The notes beneath the pieces were generated by a model, which ran no database searches, was not told the DNA's origin, and saw nothing but the letters and a program-made list of their open reading frames with translations. Shown piece after piece: positions 36,854 to 46,184 of a DNA stretch of 61,786 nt. The position numbers and the translations under genes are program-made. This DNA comes from Fimbriimonadaceae bacterium (GTDB lineage Bacteria; Armatimonadota; Fimbriimonadia; Fimbriimonadales; Fimbriimonadaceae), in the NCBI GenBank assembly GCA_019694835.1, contig JAIBBE010000056.1, positions 1 through 61,786 of the forward strand, given 5' to 3'. The first letter of the stretch is position 1, and each line of letters begins with the position of its first letter.

Positions 36854-39691
36854 ATGAGCGCCAACCAGAACGCGGAACAACGGGCACGCGACCGGATCGA
36901 CCGGCTGCTGCGCGATGCTGGCTGGGAGGTGCAGAACGCGGTCGCGATGAACATCCACTCCAGCCCTGGCGTCGCCGTCCGTGAGTTCAAAATGGAGCGC
37001 GGGCACGGCAAGGCCGATTACCTGCTCTATGTCGATGGCCGGGTCGTGGGTGTCGTCGAAGCTAAACCGGAGGGCACGACCCTCACCGGCGTCGAAGTCC
37101 AAACCGAGAAGTACAGCAAAGGCCTCCCCACCGGCATCCCAAAATGGCGGCTCCCGCTTCCCTTCCTCTACGAATCCACCGGCGTCGAGACCCGGTTCAC
37201 CAACGGTCTCGACCCCGACCCCACCAGCCGCGACGTGTTCTCCTTCCACCGACCCGAGACCTTCCTTGCCGCGATGGATGGCCCGGCGGTTAGCGACCGA
37301 GAAGCCGCAGAGCGGACACGAGAGTACGAGCCGCCGACCCTTCTGCGCCGCCTCCAGCATATGCCCCCGATCATCCAGGGCAAGATGTACCCCTGCCAAC
37401 TCCAGGCGGTCACCAACCTCGAAGCCAGCCTTGCCGACAATCGGCGACGCGCGCTCATCCAAATGCAGATGGGCAGCGGCAAGACCTTTACCGCCGTCTC
37501 CCAAATGTATCGCCTGATCAAGCACGCGAAAGCAAAGCGCGTGCTGTTCCTCGTCGACCGCAGCAACCTCGCCACCCAAGCCCTCGGCGAGTTCCAGGCC
37601 TATGTCGCCCCCGACGATGGCCGCAAATTCACCGAGCTCTATAACGTCCAGCATCTGCGCTCGAACGTCATCGACCCCGCGTGTCAGGTCGTGATCACCA
37701 CCATCCAGCGGCTCTACAGCATCCTCCAAGGCGAAGAAGAGTTCGACGAAAGGCAGGAAGAAGAAAGCAACTTAAGCGCGTTCGCCAAATTCCAAAAGGA
37801 GCCGCTGCCGGTCGTCTATAACGCGAAGATTCCCATCGAAACCTTCGACTTCGTCTTTACCGACGAATGCCACCGCAGCATCTACAACTTGTGGCGGCAA
37901 GTGCTCGAATACTTCGACGGCTATCTCATCGGCCTTACCGCCACGCCCAGCAAGCAGACTCTCGGCTTCTTCCACCAGAACCTCGTCATGGAATACGGCC
38001 ACGCCCAAGCCGTGGCCGATGGCGTGAACGTCGACTTCAGCGTCTACCGCATCAAAACCAAGATCACCGACGAGGGCGGGAGCGTGGAAGCGAGCACCAT
38101 CGTCGATAAGCGCGACCGCAAAACGCGCAAGGTGCGCTGGGAAGAACTCGACGACGATCTCGACTACCGCCCCAACGAACTCGACCGCGCCATCGTCGTG
38201 CCCGACCAGATTCGTACGGTCATACGAACCTTCAAAGAGAAGCTCTTTACCGAAATCTTCCCCGGTCGCACCGTCGTTCCCAAGACGCTGATCTTCGCCA
38301 AAGACGATAGCCACGCGGAAGACATCGTGCGCATCGTGCGCGAGGAATTCGGCAAGGGCAACGACTTTTGCCAGAAGATCACCTATCGCACCTCGACCGC
38401 CAAAGTGCTCGACCCCGAAACCGGCGAACTCACCTTTCAAAGCACGAACCTCAAGCCCGACCAATTGCTCAGCAGTTTCCGCAACAGTTTCGATCCGCGC
38501 ATTGCCGTCACCGTCGATATGATCGCGACCGGCACCGATATCAAGCCGCTCGAAGTCGTGTTCTTTATGCGCGATGTGCAAAGCGCGAACTACTTCGAAC
38601 AGATGAAGGGCCGCGGGTGCCGCGTCATGAAACCGTCCGAGTTTCAGGGCGTCACGCCGGATTCGGTAAACAAGGAGCGCTACGTGATCGTCGATGCGGT
38701 TGGCGTGACCGAGCACATCCGCAAGGACTCGCCCCCGCTCGACCGTCAGCCGACGATTCCGCTCAAAGCCGTCTTGCAGACCATCGGCGCGGGCAGCTCG
38801 GAGCCGGAGGTCGTCGGCACGTTCGCCAGCCGCCTCTCGCGGCTCGACAAGGTGATCGGCGACGGCGTGCGCAAGCAGATCGAGACGAAGGCGGGAGCGC
38901 CGCTGCCGCTGCTCATTGAGCGCATGGTCGAGAGTCTCGACCCGGATATCGTCGAGACCCGCGCCGCCGAGTCCGGCAAGCCACCCGAGACCGTGGCCGC
39001 CGAGATGCGGCGCGAATCCCTCCGCCCCTTCCTCGATGGCGCGTTGCGTGAGCTTATCCAGACCGCCCAGCAACAGGCCGAGCAAACGATCCTCACGAGC
39101 GAGAAGGACGAGGTCACGTTTGCCGGGGCGAGCATCGAGGCCACCGAGCAGGCCCGCACCACGATCGACTCGTTCGCGGCCTACATCGAGGAGCACAAGG
39201 ATGAACTCGACGCGATTCAGCTGCTCTACAGCCGTCGGCGCGGCCAAGCCCCGACCTTCCGCCAGCTCAAGCAGCTTGCCGAAGCGATCCACCTCCCCCC
39301 GCGTTCCTGGACCCCCGAGTCGCTCTGGCGCGCCTACGAGACGCTAGAGCGGTCGAAGGTGCGCGGCCACAGCCGCGGCATGGTCACCGACCTCGTCTCC
39401 CTGGTCCGCTTCGCGCTGAACCAAGAAACCATCCTCGCCCCCTTCGCCGAGACCGTCGAGGACCGGTATGCCGCGTGGCTGGCGACCCAGGGCCCAGGAC
39501 GCTTCACGGACGACCAGTCAAAATGGCTTGGCATGATGCGCGACCATATTTCTGCAAGTATTCACATCGACCGCGATGCGTTTGAGTACAGTCCCTTTGT
39601 ACAAGAAGGCGGCTTGGGGAAGGCGTTTGCGCTCTTTGGAGACCAGCTAGAGCCGCTGATGAAAGAACTGAACGAGGTGCTAGTCGCATGA
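36854..39691 (+). CDS. hsdR: type I restriction enzyme, R subunit (EcoEI-like)
   Basis: The 945 residues from ATG 36854 form the motor and nuclease subunit of a type I restriction system. The nuclease motif is Asp55 (GKADYLLY) with Glu69 and Lys71 (VEAKPEG). The SF2 motor has Walker A QMGSGKT at ~205-211, a DECH box at ~338-341 and GLTATPSKQT further on. The C-terminal part (~700-945) matches the EcoEI-type domain that contacts the methylase complex. It translocates DNA and cuts unmethylated molecules when joined to HsdM and HsdS. The stop overlaps the next start (ATGA). hsdM is not adjacent; it lies 6.7 kb downstream. Confidence 0.95.
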   Translation: MSANQNAEQRARDRIDRLLRDAGWEVQNAVAMNIHSSPGVAVREFKMERGHGKADYLLYVDGRVVGVVEAKPEGTTLTGVEVQTEKYSKGLPTGIPKWRLPLPFLYESTGVETRFTNGLDPDPTSRDVFSFHRPETFLAAMDGPAVSDREAAERTREYEPPTLLRRLQHMPPIIQGKMYPCQLQAVTNLEASLADNRRRALIQMQMGSGKTFTAVSQMYRLIKHAKAKRVLFLVDRSNLATQALGEFQAYVAPDDGRKFTELYNVQHLRSNVIDPACQVVITTIQRLYSILQGEEEFDERQEEESNLSAFAKFQKEPLPVVYNAKIPIETFDFVFTDECHRSIYNLWRQVLEYFDGYLIGLTATPSKQTLGFFHQNLVMEYGHAQAVADGVNVDFSVYRIKTKITDEGGSVEASTIVDKRDRKTRKVRWEELDDDLDYRPNELDRAIVVPDQIRTVIRTFKEKLFTEIFPGRTVVPKTLIFAKDDSHAEDIVRIVREEFGKGNDFCQKITYRTSTAKVLDPETGELTFQSTNLKPDQLLSSFRNSFDPRIAVTVDMIATGTDIKPLEVVFFMRDVQSANYFEQMKGRGCRVMKPSEFQGVTPDSVNKERYVIVDAVGVTEHIRKDSPPLDRQPTIPLKAVLQTIGAGSSEPEVVGTFASRLSRLDKVIGDGVRKQIETKAGAPLPLLIERMVESLDPDIVETRAAESGKPPETVAAEMRRESLRPFLDGALRELIQTAQQQAEQTILTSEKDEVTFAGASIEATEQARTTIDSFAAYIEEHKDELDAIQLLYSRRRGQAPTFRQLKQLAEAIHLPPRSWTPESLWRAYETLERSKVRGHSRGMVTDLVSLVRFALNQETILAPFAETVEDRYAAWLATQGPGRFTDDQSKWLGMMRDHISASIHIDRDAFEYSPFVQEGGLGKAFALFGDQLEPLMKELNEVLVA

Positions 39692-40605
39692 CTCAGGGAG
39701 CGGCTATGAATGACGCAGATTTCCGGCGCGCTTGCGAATCGGAACGGCAGAGGGTCAGGCTGCTAGATTGTTCTGACGACGACTTCGAGGGTGAGATGCT
39801 GGCGCTGGATCAGCATTTGCAAGAGAAGAACATACCGGTCCATGGTCGGCAGCTGTGGGCTGTTGGTGAGCTATGCACAAAGTACGGTTTTTCACTCGTG
39901 CTCGGTGAGCCTCTGGCTAACCGGGTCTCGGACTGGATGCGGGCTCGATACGAGGATCGCCTTAAGGTGGATTTTTCGCTCGGCTATTCCCCGGTCCTCA
40001 TCCACGGAGACTGCTATCAGCTGAAGGTACCGGCGCTATTCTTCGGTGGATATATCATCGCCATTGCCCCGCCGACGCCGCGCATGCCGGGTCGGAATGT
40101 AATCAATGTCTTAGACCTCATCAAAGACCTGCCTACGAAAGTTGCTAACTCTTTAACGACGGTTGAGCTACTCGGGCTCCAAGCGAAGTTCGGCGAGTTC
40201 ACACAAGGGCTAACTGTTGCGATGAGCGTCCGCGCCGAAACGCACTACAAGGAAGCTCTCGGGGACCTGAGTGCGGCAAGCGAAGCTATCACAAAGACAG
40301 GGTTCGAGATAGGTCGGTCGCGCTGGGGCAGCCTCCAATACGCCGAGAAGACCATCAAGGCATGGATCTTGGATCTCGGTGAAGAGCCCCAAAAGATTCA
40401 TGACCTGTCGAAGCTCGCTAAGAGAGCCTCGGAACTTGGCCTGCCGCCTATTGACTCTCAGGACTTAGCATTAGCCCAATGCGAGCCTGACGTTCGCTAC
40501 TGGAAGGACGGGCTGACACTGCAGGAGGCGGTAAAGGCCTATGAAGCGGCCCTAAGGATCGGAGCGCATGTCGTAAGTAACCGGCCAAGGGCACAAAGGG
40601 CATGA
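39688..40605 (+). CDS. unknown protein between hsdR and hsdS
   Basis: This 305-residue protein starts with an ATG overlapping the hsdR stop; an internal ATG at 39706 (MNDADFRRACESE) is an alternative. It is soluble and mostly helical, with a central hydrophobic beta patch (ALFFGGYIIAIAPPTP) and a long helical stretch (AMSVRAETHYKEALGDLSAAS) that may be coiled. No known motif was found. Tight coupling to hsdR and a 21-bp gap to hsdS make it part of the RM operon, perhaps an accessory or regulatory subunit. Confidence 0.7.
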   Translation: MTQGAAMNDADFRRACESERQRVRLLDCSDDDFEGEMLALDQHLQEKNIPVHGRQLWAVGELCTKYGFSLVLGEPLANRVSDWMRARYEDRLKVDFSLGYSPVLIHGDCYQLKVPALFFGGYIIAIAPPTPRMPGRNVINVLDLIKDLPTKVANSLTTVELLGLQAKFGEFTQGLTVAMSVRAETHYKEALGDLSAASEAITKTGFEIGRSRWGSLQYAEKTIKAWILDLGEEPQKIHDLSKLAKRASELGLPPIDSQDLALAQCEPDVRYWKDGLTLQEAVKAYEAALRIGAHVVSNRPRAQRA

Positions 40606-40626
40606 GAATAGGATGGCGCTGAGAAG

Positions 40627-41994
40627 ATGATAACGTTTGAGACTCCATCTCAGCGCGCCTGCCCGCTGCGACCTTTGTCCGACGTGGCGGCCTTGAATCC
40701 AAGGGGTTATTCGATCCCAATCACCGATAGTGAAGAATTGTCCTTCGTGCCCATGCGCGCAGTCGCCGCCGGAGGTGCGGGAATTGTAGAGCAGGAATTG
40801 CGCACATGGAAAGAGGTCAAAAAGGGCTTTACCACCTTTCAGGATGGCGACGTCATATTCGCCAAGATTACGCCGTGCATGGAGAATGGGAAGTTTGCGG
40901 TTGCGGAGAATCTGCTAGGGGGACGAGCCGCAGGGTCCACCGAGTTTCACGTCATGCGACCTGGGCCTGATCTCGATGCACGTTACCTGCTCTACTTTCT
41001 GTTCACCGACGAAGTTCGGCGGGGGGCAAAGGAATCGATGTCCGGGGCTGTTGGGCAACAACGGGTCCCAGCGTCGTATCTTGCTCAGCTTGAGATTCCG
41101 CTCCCGTCAATTGAGACACAGCGCGAAATCGTGGCGAACCTCGACGCCCGGTTCTCCCGCCTCGACGCGGGCGTCGCGGCGCTCAAGCGTGCTCAAGCGA
41201 ATCTCAAGCGCTACCGCGCGTCCGTCCTCAAAGCCGCCTGCGAAGGCCGCCTTGTCCCCACCGAAGCCGAACTCGCCCGCCAAGAAGGCCGCTCCTACGA
41301 ATCCGGCCCCCAACTCCTCGAACGCATCCTCGAAGAACGCCGCACCGCTTGGACCGGCAAAGGCAAGTACAAAGAACCCACTCCCCCCGACACCACGAAC
41401 CTTCCGGAGGTGCCTGAGGGTTGGACGCTTGCCTCGTTCGATCAACTCACAGAGAACCACGACGGTCGCCGTATCCCCCTGAAGGCGAGCGACCGAGACA
41501 AGAGGTCGGGACCGTACCCATACTACGGCGCATCAGGAATCATTGATGATATTGACGACTTTCTATTCGACGGTGAGTTTCTTCTCATAGGAGAGGATGG
41601 AGCAAACCTCCTGGCCCGAGCAACACCCATTGCCTACCTGGCAACTGGAAAATTCTGGGTCAACAACCACGCCCATGTGGTGCAGTCGTGGGCGGGCATT
41701 CCATTGCGTTACTTGGCCAATTGTTTAAATGCGATGGACCTTACCAAATATGTAACCGGCAGTGCCCAGCCCAAACTTACGCAGTTCAACATGAATCAGT
41801 TACCAATCCTGCTACCTCCACTCGCCGAACAGGAGCGTATCGTTGCCGAGGTCGAACGCCGCCTCAGCGTCGCGGATGCCCTAGAAGCCACACTGTCCAC
41901 CAACGTTGTGCGAAGCGCAAGGAGCCGACAAGTCCTGCTCCGAAGCGCATTCGCCGAGCCAGCCGCAAGTCGCGAGGATGCCCCTCATGCCTAA
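40627..41994 (+). CDS. hsdS: type I restriction enzyme, specificity subunit
   Basis: This 455-residue protein recognises the bipartite target of the RM complex. Two target-recognition domains are visible, at ~1-170 (ending PLPSIETQREIVANLDARF) and ~255-425 (ending LPPLAEQERIVAEVERRL). Each is followed by the conserved helical spacer (SRLDAGVAALKRAQANLKRY and SVADALEATL). The N-terminal domain is diverged from the C-terminal one, as expected for an asymmetric site. The stop overlaps the SEFIR gene. Confidence 0.93.
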   Translation: MITFETPSQRACPLRPLSDVAALNPRGYSIPITDSEELSFVPMRAVAAGGAGIVEQELRTWKEVKKGFTTFQDGDVIFAKITPCMENGKFAVAENLLGGRAAGSTEFHVMRPGPDLDARYLLYFLFTDEVRRGAKESMSGAVGQQRVPASYLAQLEIPLPSIETQREIVANLDARFSRLDAGVAALKRAQANLKRYRASVLKAACEGRLVPTEAELARQEGRSYESGPQLLERILEERRTAWTGKGKYKEPTPPDTTNLPEVPEGWTLASFDQLTENHDGRRIPLKASDRDKRSGPYPYYGASGIIDDIDDFLFDGEFLLIGEDGANLLARATPIAYLATGKFWVNNHAHVVQSWAGIPLRYLANCLNAMDLTKYVTGSAQPKLTQFNMNQLPILLPPLAEQERIVAEVERRLSVADALEATLSTNVVRSARSRQVLLRSAFAEPAASREDAPHA

Positions 41995-42934
41995 CGATCA
42001 GAACCAACCTACCGCATTCATTTCCTACTGTTGGGAGTCGGAGGATCACAAGCTTTGGGTGCGAAATCTAGCCACTCGCCTGCGACACGACGGCGTGGAT
42101 GTAAAGCTGGACCAATGGGAGATGGCCCCTGGCGCCCAAGTGCCCCACTTCATGGAAACGGCCGTGCGCGAAAACGACTTCGTCCTGATCATTTGCACGC
42201 CGAAGTACAAAGAAAAGTCGGACGCCCGACTGGGCGGCGTAGGGTACGAGGGCGACATAATGACAGCCGAGGTCATCGGCGAACGCAACCATAGGAAGTT
42301 CATTCCGGTTCTTCTTGAGGGTACAGATGCGACGGCCCTTCCCAGTTGGCTCAAAGGTAAGTACCGTGTGGATTTGCGAGGCACGCCCTATGACGAGGCG
42401 CAGTACGAGGACCTTCATTCGACGCTTCTCGGAAATCGCCCTAGTGCGCCCCCGGTTGGCAAGCCACCGGAAGTGCAGACTGGAAGGGCTTCCATCAGCA
42501 TCGGCGGGGGGTCACCAGAGCCCCTTGCGCCGATCAAGATTGTCGGCGTGATCGTCGACGAGGTCACCCAACCCAAGAATGACGGAACCCCGGGGAGCGC
42601 GCTCTACAGGGTGCCCTTCCGCCTCTCCCGCCGCCCCTCCGCCGATTGGGCCCGCGCTTTCGGGCAGACCTGGGACCGTCCGCCACGATTTACCATGATG
42701 CATCGCCCCGGGATTGCCCGAGTGGTCGGAGACATGATCATCCTTGACGGCACAACCATCGAGGAAGTGGAGAAGTATCACCGCGAGACCCTCATCCTCT
42801 GCGTACAGCGGACCAACGAGATCATCGACGAATTCGAAGCCAAGGAGGTGCGGGACGCCGAAGACGCGGAGCGCCAGCGCAACGCACACCAGCAGCGGGT
42901 CCGCGATGTTGCGAAGGATATTAGTTTTGACTAG
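41987..42934 (+). CDS. SEFIR/TIR-like domain protein
   Basis: This is a 315-residue protein. ATG 41987 is preferred, about 9 bases after GAGG; ATG 41978 is possible. The first ~145 residues are a SEFIR domain: TAFISYCWESEDHKLWVRNL, then GVDVKLDQWEMAPGAQVPHFM and DFVLIICTPKYKEK. The middle (~165-280) is of unknown fold and the last ~50 residues form a charged coiled helix (EAKEVRDAEDAERQRNAHQQ). Prokaryotic SEFIR/TIR proteins often act in immune signalling. The start lies inside the hsdS end (8-bp overlap), so it is co-expressed with the RM system. Confidence 0.85.
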   Translation: MPNDQNQPTAFISYCWESEDHKLWVRNLATRLRHDGVDVKLDQWEMAPGAQVPHFMETAVRENDFVLIICTPKYKEKSDARLGGVGYEGDIMTAEVIGERNHRKFIPVLLEGTDATALPSWLKGKYRVDLRGTPYDEAQYEDLHSTLLGNRPSAPPVGKPPEVQTGRASISIGGGSPEPLAPIKIVGVIVDEVTQPKNDGTPGSALYRVPFRLSRRPSADWARAFGQTWDRPPRFTMMHRPGIARVVGDMIILDGTTIEEVEKYHRETLILCVQRTNEIIDEFEAKEVRDAEDAERQRNAHQQRVRDVAKDISFD

Positions 42935-42963
42935 CGCGGCTTAGTGTACGAGAATAGTCTATC

Positions 42964-44169
42964 ATGCCTTATCCAATCAAGAACATTATCGAAGGTAATT
43001 CAAAGCCTCTTACCACCAGCATCGAAGAATCCGCAGCTACCGCATTGGAACTCATGGTTGAACACGACTACAGCCAACTACCGGTAGTCGATCAAGCCGG
43101 TGTTTTGGTAGGCATGGTCAGTTCCGAATCGATACTCCGTTCTGTCAGAGCATTTAAGCAACTGCCTGAGCATCTTCGAGTCCAAGATTGTTACAAGAAG
43201 GTCTCGGCTTACCTTGAGGACGCGGAATTGTTCGACGTTCTTACCGGCCTGGAGGATGATGCGGCGGTTGTAATTACGGATGGTGAAGGTCGGGTCTCGG
43301 GAATCGTTACAGACTTTGATACCGCCAGGTACTTTCGCCAGCGCGCCGAGAATGCGATGTTGGTTGAGGACATCGAGGTCACAATCCGCGAATACATTAC
43401 GCTTGCGTTCCCTAATCGATCCACAATTGCTGCGGATGACTTTGCCTGCGCCATCGAACAAGCGAAGATCCCAGATCAAGAGTTGATACCTAAGGCTACT
43501 GCGCAAGGTGCAAAGGGTTTTGAAGATCTAAACTTCTCTCAGTACGTGTCGATGTGGCTCTGCAAGGACCGCTGGCCTCAGTATGCTCCTGTGGTCTCAG
43601 TTGATAGGCTGGCGATTGGGAAAATGCTTAACCGTGTCCGTCTTATTCGCAACAAGATCGCACACTTTAGAGGCGATGTCACAAATGCGGAGTCTGCAGA
43701 TCTGACGACTTGTCGAGACTGGCTACAGAATCACAAGGCCCAGCTGTTGACCCACTTCGGAGAAACCGAGCAAGTCATCGAGGAGGAGTTGCGAAGTCAG
43801 GAGGAGGCGATACAGGAGGCAAAGGACAGTCAGCAAGCCGAGGACTTGGGAGACCTTGGCTCAGAAGATTCGAGCATCGAAATGCCGAACGTTGAGCCCA
43901 GTTTGGATGTCGAGAAGGTCTCGAAGTACTCTGCACTTGGGCGATGGCTTCGCGGCATACCTCCAGACATCGAGACCACCTGGATTACATTCCTGAAAAT
44001 CGAGCACTTGATTGGTGTCCCCCTGCCGCCTTCGGCTACGCGCCATCGGTCTTGGTGGGCGAACGACTGGACCTCGCATAGCCAGAGTAAGCTCTGGCTT
44101 GGCGAAGGTTGGGAAACGGACATTGTTGATATGACTAATGAGCGTGTCCGCTTCCGGCGAATCCCTTGA
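42964..44169 (+). CDS. CBS-CBS-HEPN-like fusion with C-terminal DUF7662-like domain
   Basis: This is a 401-residue protein with two CBS domains (~5-62 and ~68-125; QLPVVDQAGVLVGMVSSES and AVVITDGEGRVSGIVTDFD). Next is a helical part (~130-270) containing VRLIRNKIAHFRGDVT, whose Arg229-x4-His234 fits the HEPN RNase motif. An acidic linker follows (~270-335), and then a C-terminal domain with FLKIEHLIGVPLPPSA and RHRSWWANDW, a pattern I associate with DUF7662. CBS pairs bind adenine nucleotides, so ligand-gated HEPN activity is an attractive inference. It overlaps the next gene by 32 bp. Confidence 0.78.
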   Translation: MPYPIKNIIEGNSKPLTTSIEESAATALELMVEHDYSQLPVVDQAGVLVGMVSSESILRSVRAFKQLPEHLRVQDCYKKVSAYLEDAELFDVLTGLEDDAAVVITDGEGRVSGIVTDFDTARYFRQRAENAMLVEDIEVTIREYITLAFPNRSTIAADDFACAIEQAKIPDQELIPKATAQGAKGFEDLNFSQYVSMWLCKDRWPQYAPVVSVDRLAIGKMLNRVRLIRNKIAHFRGDVTNAESADLTTCRDWLQNHKAQLLTHFGETEQVIEEELRSQEEAIQEAKDSQQAEDLGDLGSEDSSIEMPNVEPSLDVEKVSKYSALGRWLRGIPPDIETTWITFLKIEHLIGVPLPPSATRHRSWWANDWTSHSQSKLWLGEGWETDIVDMTNERVRFRRIP

Positions 44170-44908
44170 GTGCGGGCCCATCATCTTAACCAAGCACCCA
44201 GCCCGATGCTGTGTCGACAACCCCGAACTCGACCGGCTCAATGAGCTGATCGGGGAGTTCAACGTGTTCGAGGCGGCGGGGCTTCGGCGGGACGAGGTGA
44301 AGCATTCGCGGTTCCTCTCGTTCCTCCTCAGCCCGCAAGAGGCGCACGGGTTGGGGGAGGGGTTCTTGCGGCCTTTCCTCCAGCGCGCGATCCGGGCGTC
44401 CGAGCGCACCGACCTTCCCGTCTCGCCCCTGGACCTCGAACTCTGGAGCTTGGCCGACGCCGAGGTGCGCGTCGAGTGGCAGTCCATCGACCTCCTCATC
44501 CTCGTCCCCGGCCGCAAGCTGGCGGTCGTGTTCGAGAACAAGATCGGGTCGGGCGAGCACTCCGACCAGCTCAACCGCTACCTGACGCGCGTGCACCAGC
44601 AGTACCCCGGCTGGAAAGTCCTCCCCCTCTTCCTCTCGCCCCAAGGCACGCCCCCGACCGACGAGCGCTATCTGCCGGTGACCTACGAGATCATCGTCGG
44701 CCTGCTCGACCACCTGCTCGACACCCGTTCCGCCTCGATGGGCGACGCAGTCCGCCTCGCCCTCCGTCACTACGCCCAACTGCTCAGGAGACATGTCGTG
44801 TCCGATTCCGAAATCCGCGAACTCTGCCAGTCCATCTATCGCAAACACAAAGCCGCCATCGACCTCATCGTGGAGCACACCTCCTTCAGAAGAGCGATGG
44901 CGTGGTGA
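44138..44908 (+). CDS. PD-(D/E)XK nuclease family protein, C-terminally shortened
   Basis: This is a 256-residue protein whose start lies inside the CBS-HEPN gene. Nuclease motifs are HSRFLSFLLSPQEAHGLGEGF near 56-76, then Asp118 (QSIDLLILV) and Glu133-x-Lys135 (AVVFENKIGSGEHSDQLNRY). The sequence stops shortly after IYRKHKAAIDLIVEHTS, a point at which related proteins usually continue for another 100-200 residues. The last 23 bases overlap the end of the convergent dGTPase gene, which looks like a junction that cut off the C-terminal half. The catalytic core is intact. Confidence 0.8.
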   Translation: MSVSASGESLECGPIILTKHPARCCVDNPELDRLNELIGEFNVFEAAGLRRDEVKHSRFLSFLLSPQEAHGLGEGFLRPFLQRAIRASERTDLPVSPLDLELWSLADAEVRVEWQSIDLLILVPGRKLAVVFENKIGSGEHSDQLNRYLTRVHQQYPGWKVLPLFLSPQGTPPTDERYLPVTYEIIVGLLDHLLDTRSASMGDAVRLALRHYAQLLRRHVVSDSEIRELCQSIYRKHKAAIDLIVEHTSFRRAMAW

Positions 44909-46184
44909 GGTCGAGGACGGACGCAACCGAGTATCCGGTTAACTTCTGATAAAGGCCCAATGCTTGGGCATCGGTCATAGCACTGACGGTATCGAGCACG
45001 ATCCTTCCGAGCACTTGCTCGTGTTGCAGACGCTCGCGCGCTTCGACGCTCATCAAGCGCGGGTTTGCCAGCCGCGCATCATCCATAAGGATCTCATGCA
45101 GCTTGCGCAATGCCGCAGCTTCCCCTTCTTGTCGCACGGCGAGACTTGGTGAGCCAATGACGAAATACTTAGTAAGCGCTTTGAGGATATTGACTTCATC
45201 GCTGACGGTGGCAAGGTGGACCAACCTTGGGAAGTCGCCTTGCAGGTCAAGCTCGATCTCCGTATCTGTAAATCTGGTGATCTGAGTGCTTACCCAGGTC
45301 TTAAGTTGCGCCACCAAGTTGCTGGAAAACCGTGATGCGGAGCGGATGTCGGTCGGAGGAAGACGGTTGAGGAAGAAGCACACGTTCACAAACGCATCGT
45401 CGCTGGCAGCCTGTGCTTTCGTCTCCTGGGCGAGCAACGCCCTGAGGTCTGCTGGCTCCATGGCCCTGATTTGATCCAGGGGGATGACCCCGGCGAGAGC
45501 GAAGTCGTACAGATCATGGACCGAAAATGCGACATCATCCGCCCAATCCATGATCTGGGCTTCCAAAGTCTGCTCCCGTGAAGGCAGGCCGTCGAAGAGA
45601 GTATTCAGGATCGAGGCTTCCGTCTGGTAGGCACCGAACTTATCAAGCTCTTTGACCATCGGTGGTCGAACCCACGGGTACTTCACCGATGCTCTCAGCG
45701 TCGCCACCGTCAGATTCAGGCCTTCATACTCCTCACATCGACGGGACAGGCGCGTCAGGATTCGGAAGGATTGGGCGTTCCCTTCGTATCCGTCCTTCAC
45801 CTCTTCTCCGGGGTGATACTTTGGATCGGCATCGCGTGAGACGCGATCGAGGACGACCTCACCGTTATGCCCGAAGGGAGGATGCCCAAGATCATGTGCC
45901 AGTGCGGCGGCTTCGCACACATCGGGGTCCAAGTGCTCACGCAAACCAGCAGTCCGAGATCGCTTCAAGAGACGCTCGGCTGTACGGCGGGCGATCTGTG
46001 CGACTTCAAGTGTATGAGTGAGCCTGTTGTGGAAAGTGTGAAGTTCAACGGGCGACGTGACTTGTGTCACTCCCGACAGGCGACGCAACTGGGCACAGTA
46101 GATGAGGCGATCCCGATCACGTTGGAAGGCCGAACGGCTGTCGGAGGACTCCTCTGCGTGCAGCCGGGCGCTACGCGCGAGCAC
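44886..46184 (-). CDS. dgt: dGTPase-family HD hydrolase
   Basis: This 432-residue protein has a GTG start at 46184. The family signature is AFQRDRDRLIYCAQLRRLSG at 19-38, followed by the HD metal site: His57 (RLTHTLEV), His97-Asp98 (ALAHDLGHPPFGH) and a distal aspartate in QIMDWADDVAFSVHDLYD. Such enzymes hydrolyse dGTP to deoxyguanosine and triphosphate, and several protect cells from phage by depleting dNTPs. It is the only larger gene of the island on the minus strand, and its start overlaps a 68-residue gene by 14 bp. Confidence 0.93.
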   Translation of the reverse strand: MLARSARLHAEESSDSRSAFQRDRDRLIYCAQLRRLSGVTQVTSPVELHTFHNRLTHTLEVAQIARRTAERLLKRSRTAGLREHLDPDVCEAAALAHDLGHPPFGHNGEVVLDRVSRDADPKYHPGEEVKDGYEGNAQSFRILTRLSRRCEEYEGLNLTVATLRASVKYPWVRPPMVKELDKFGAYQTEASILNTLFDGLPSREQTLEAQIMDWADDVAFSVHDLYDFALAGVIPLDQIRAMEPADLRALLAQETKAQAASDDAFVNVCFFLNRLPPTDIRSASRFSSNLVAQLKTWVSTQITRFTDTEIELDLQGDFPRLVHLATVSDEVNILKALTKYFVIGSPSLAVRQEGEAAALRKLHEILMDDARLANPRLMSVEARERLQHEQVLGRIVLDTVSAMTDAQALGLYQKLTGYSVASVLDLTTPSLF

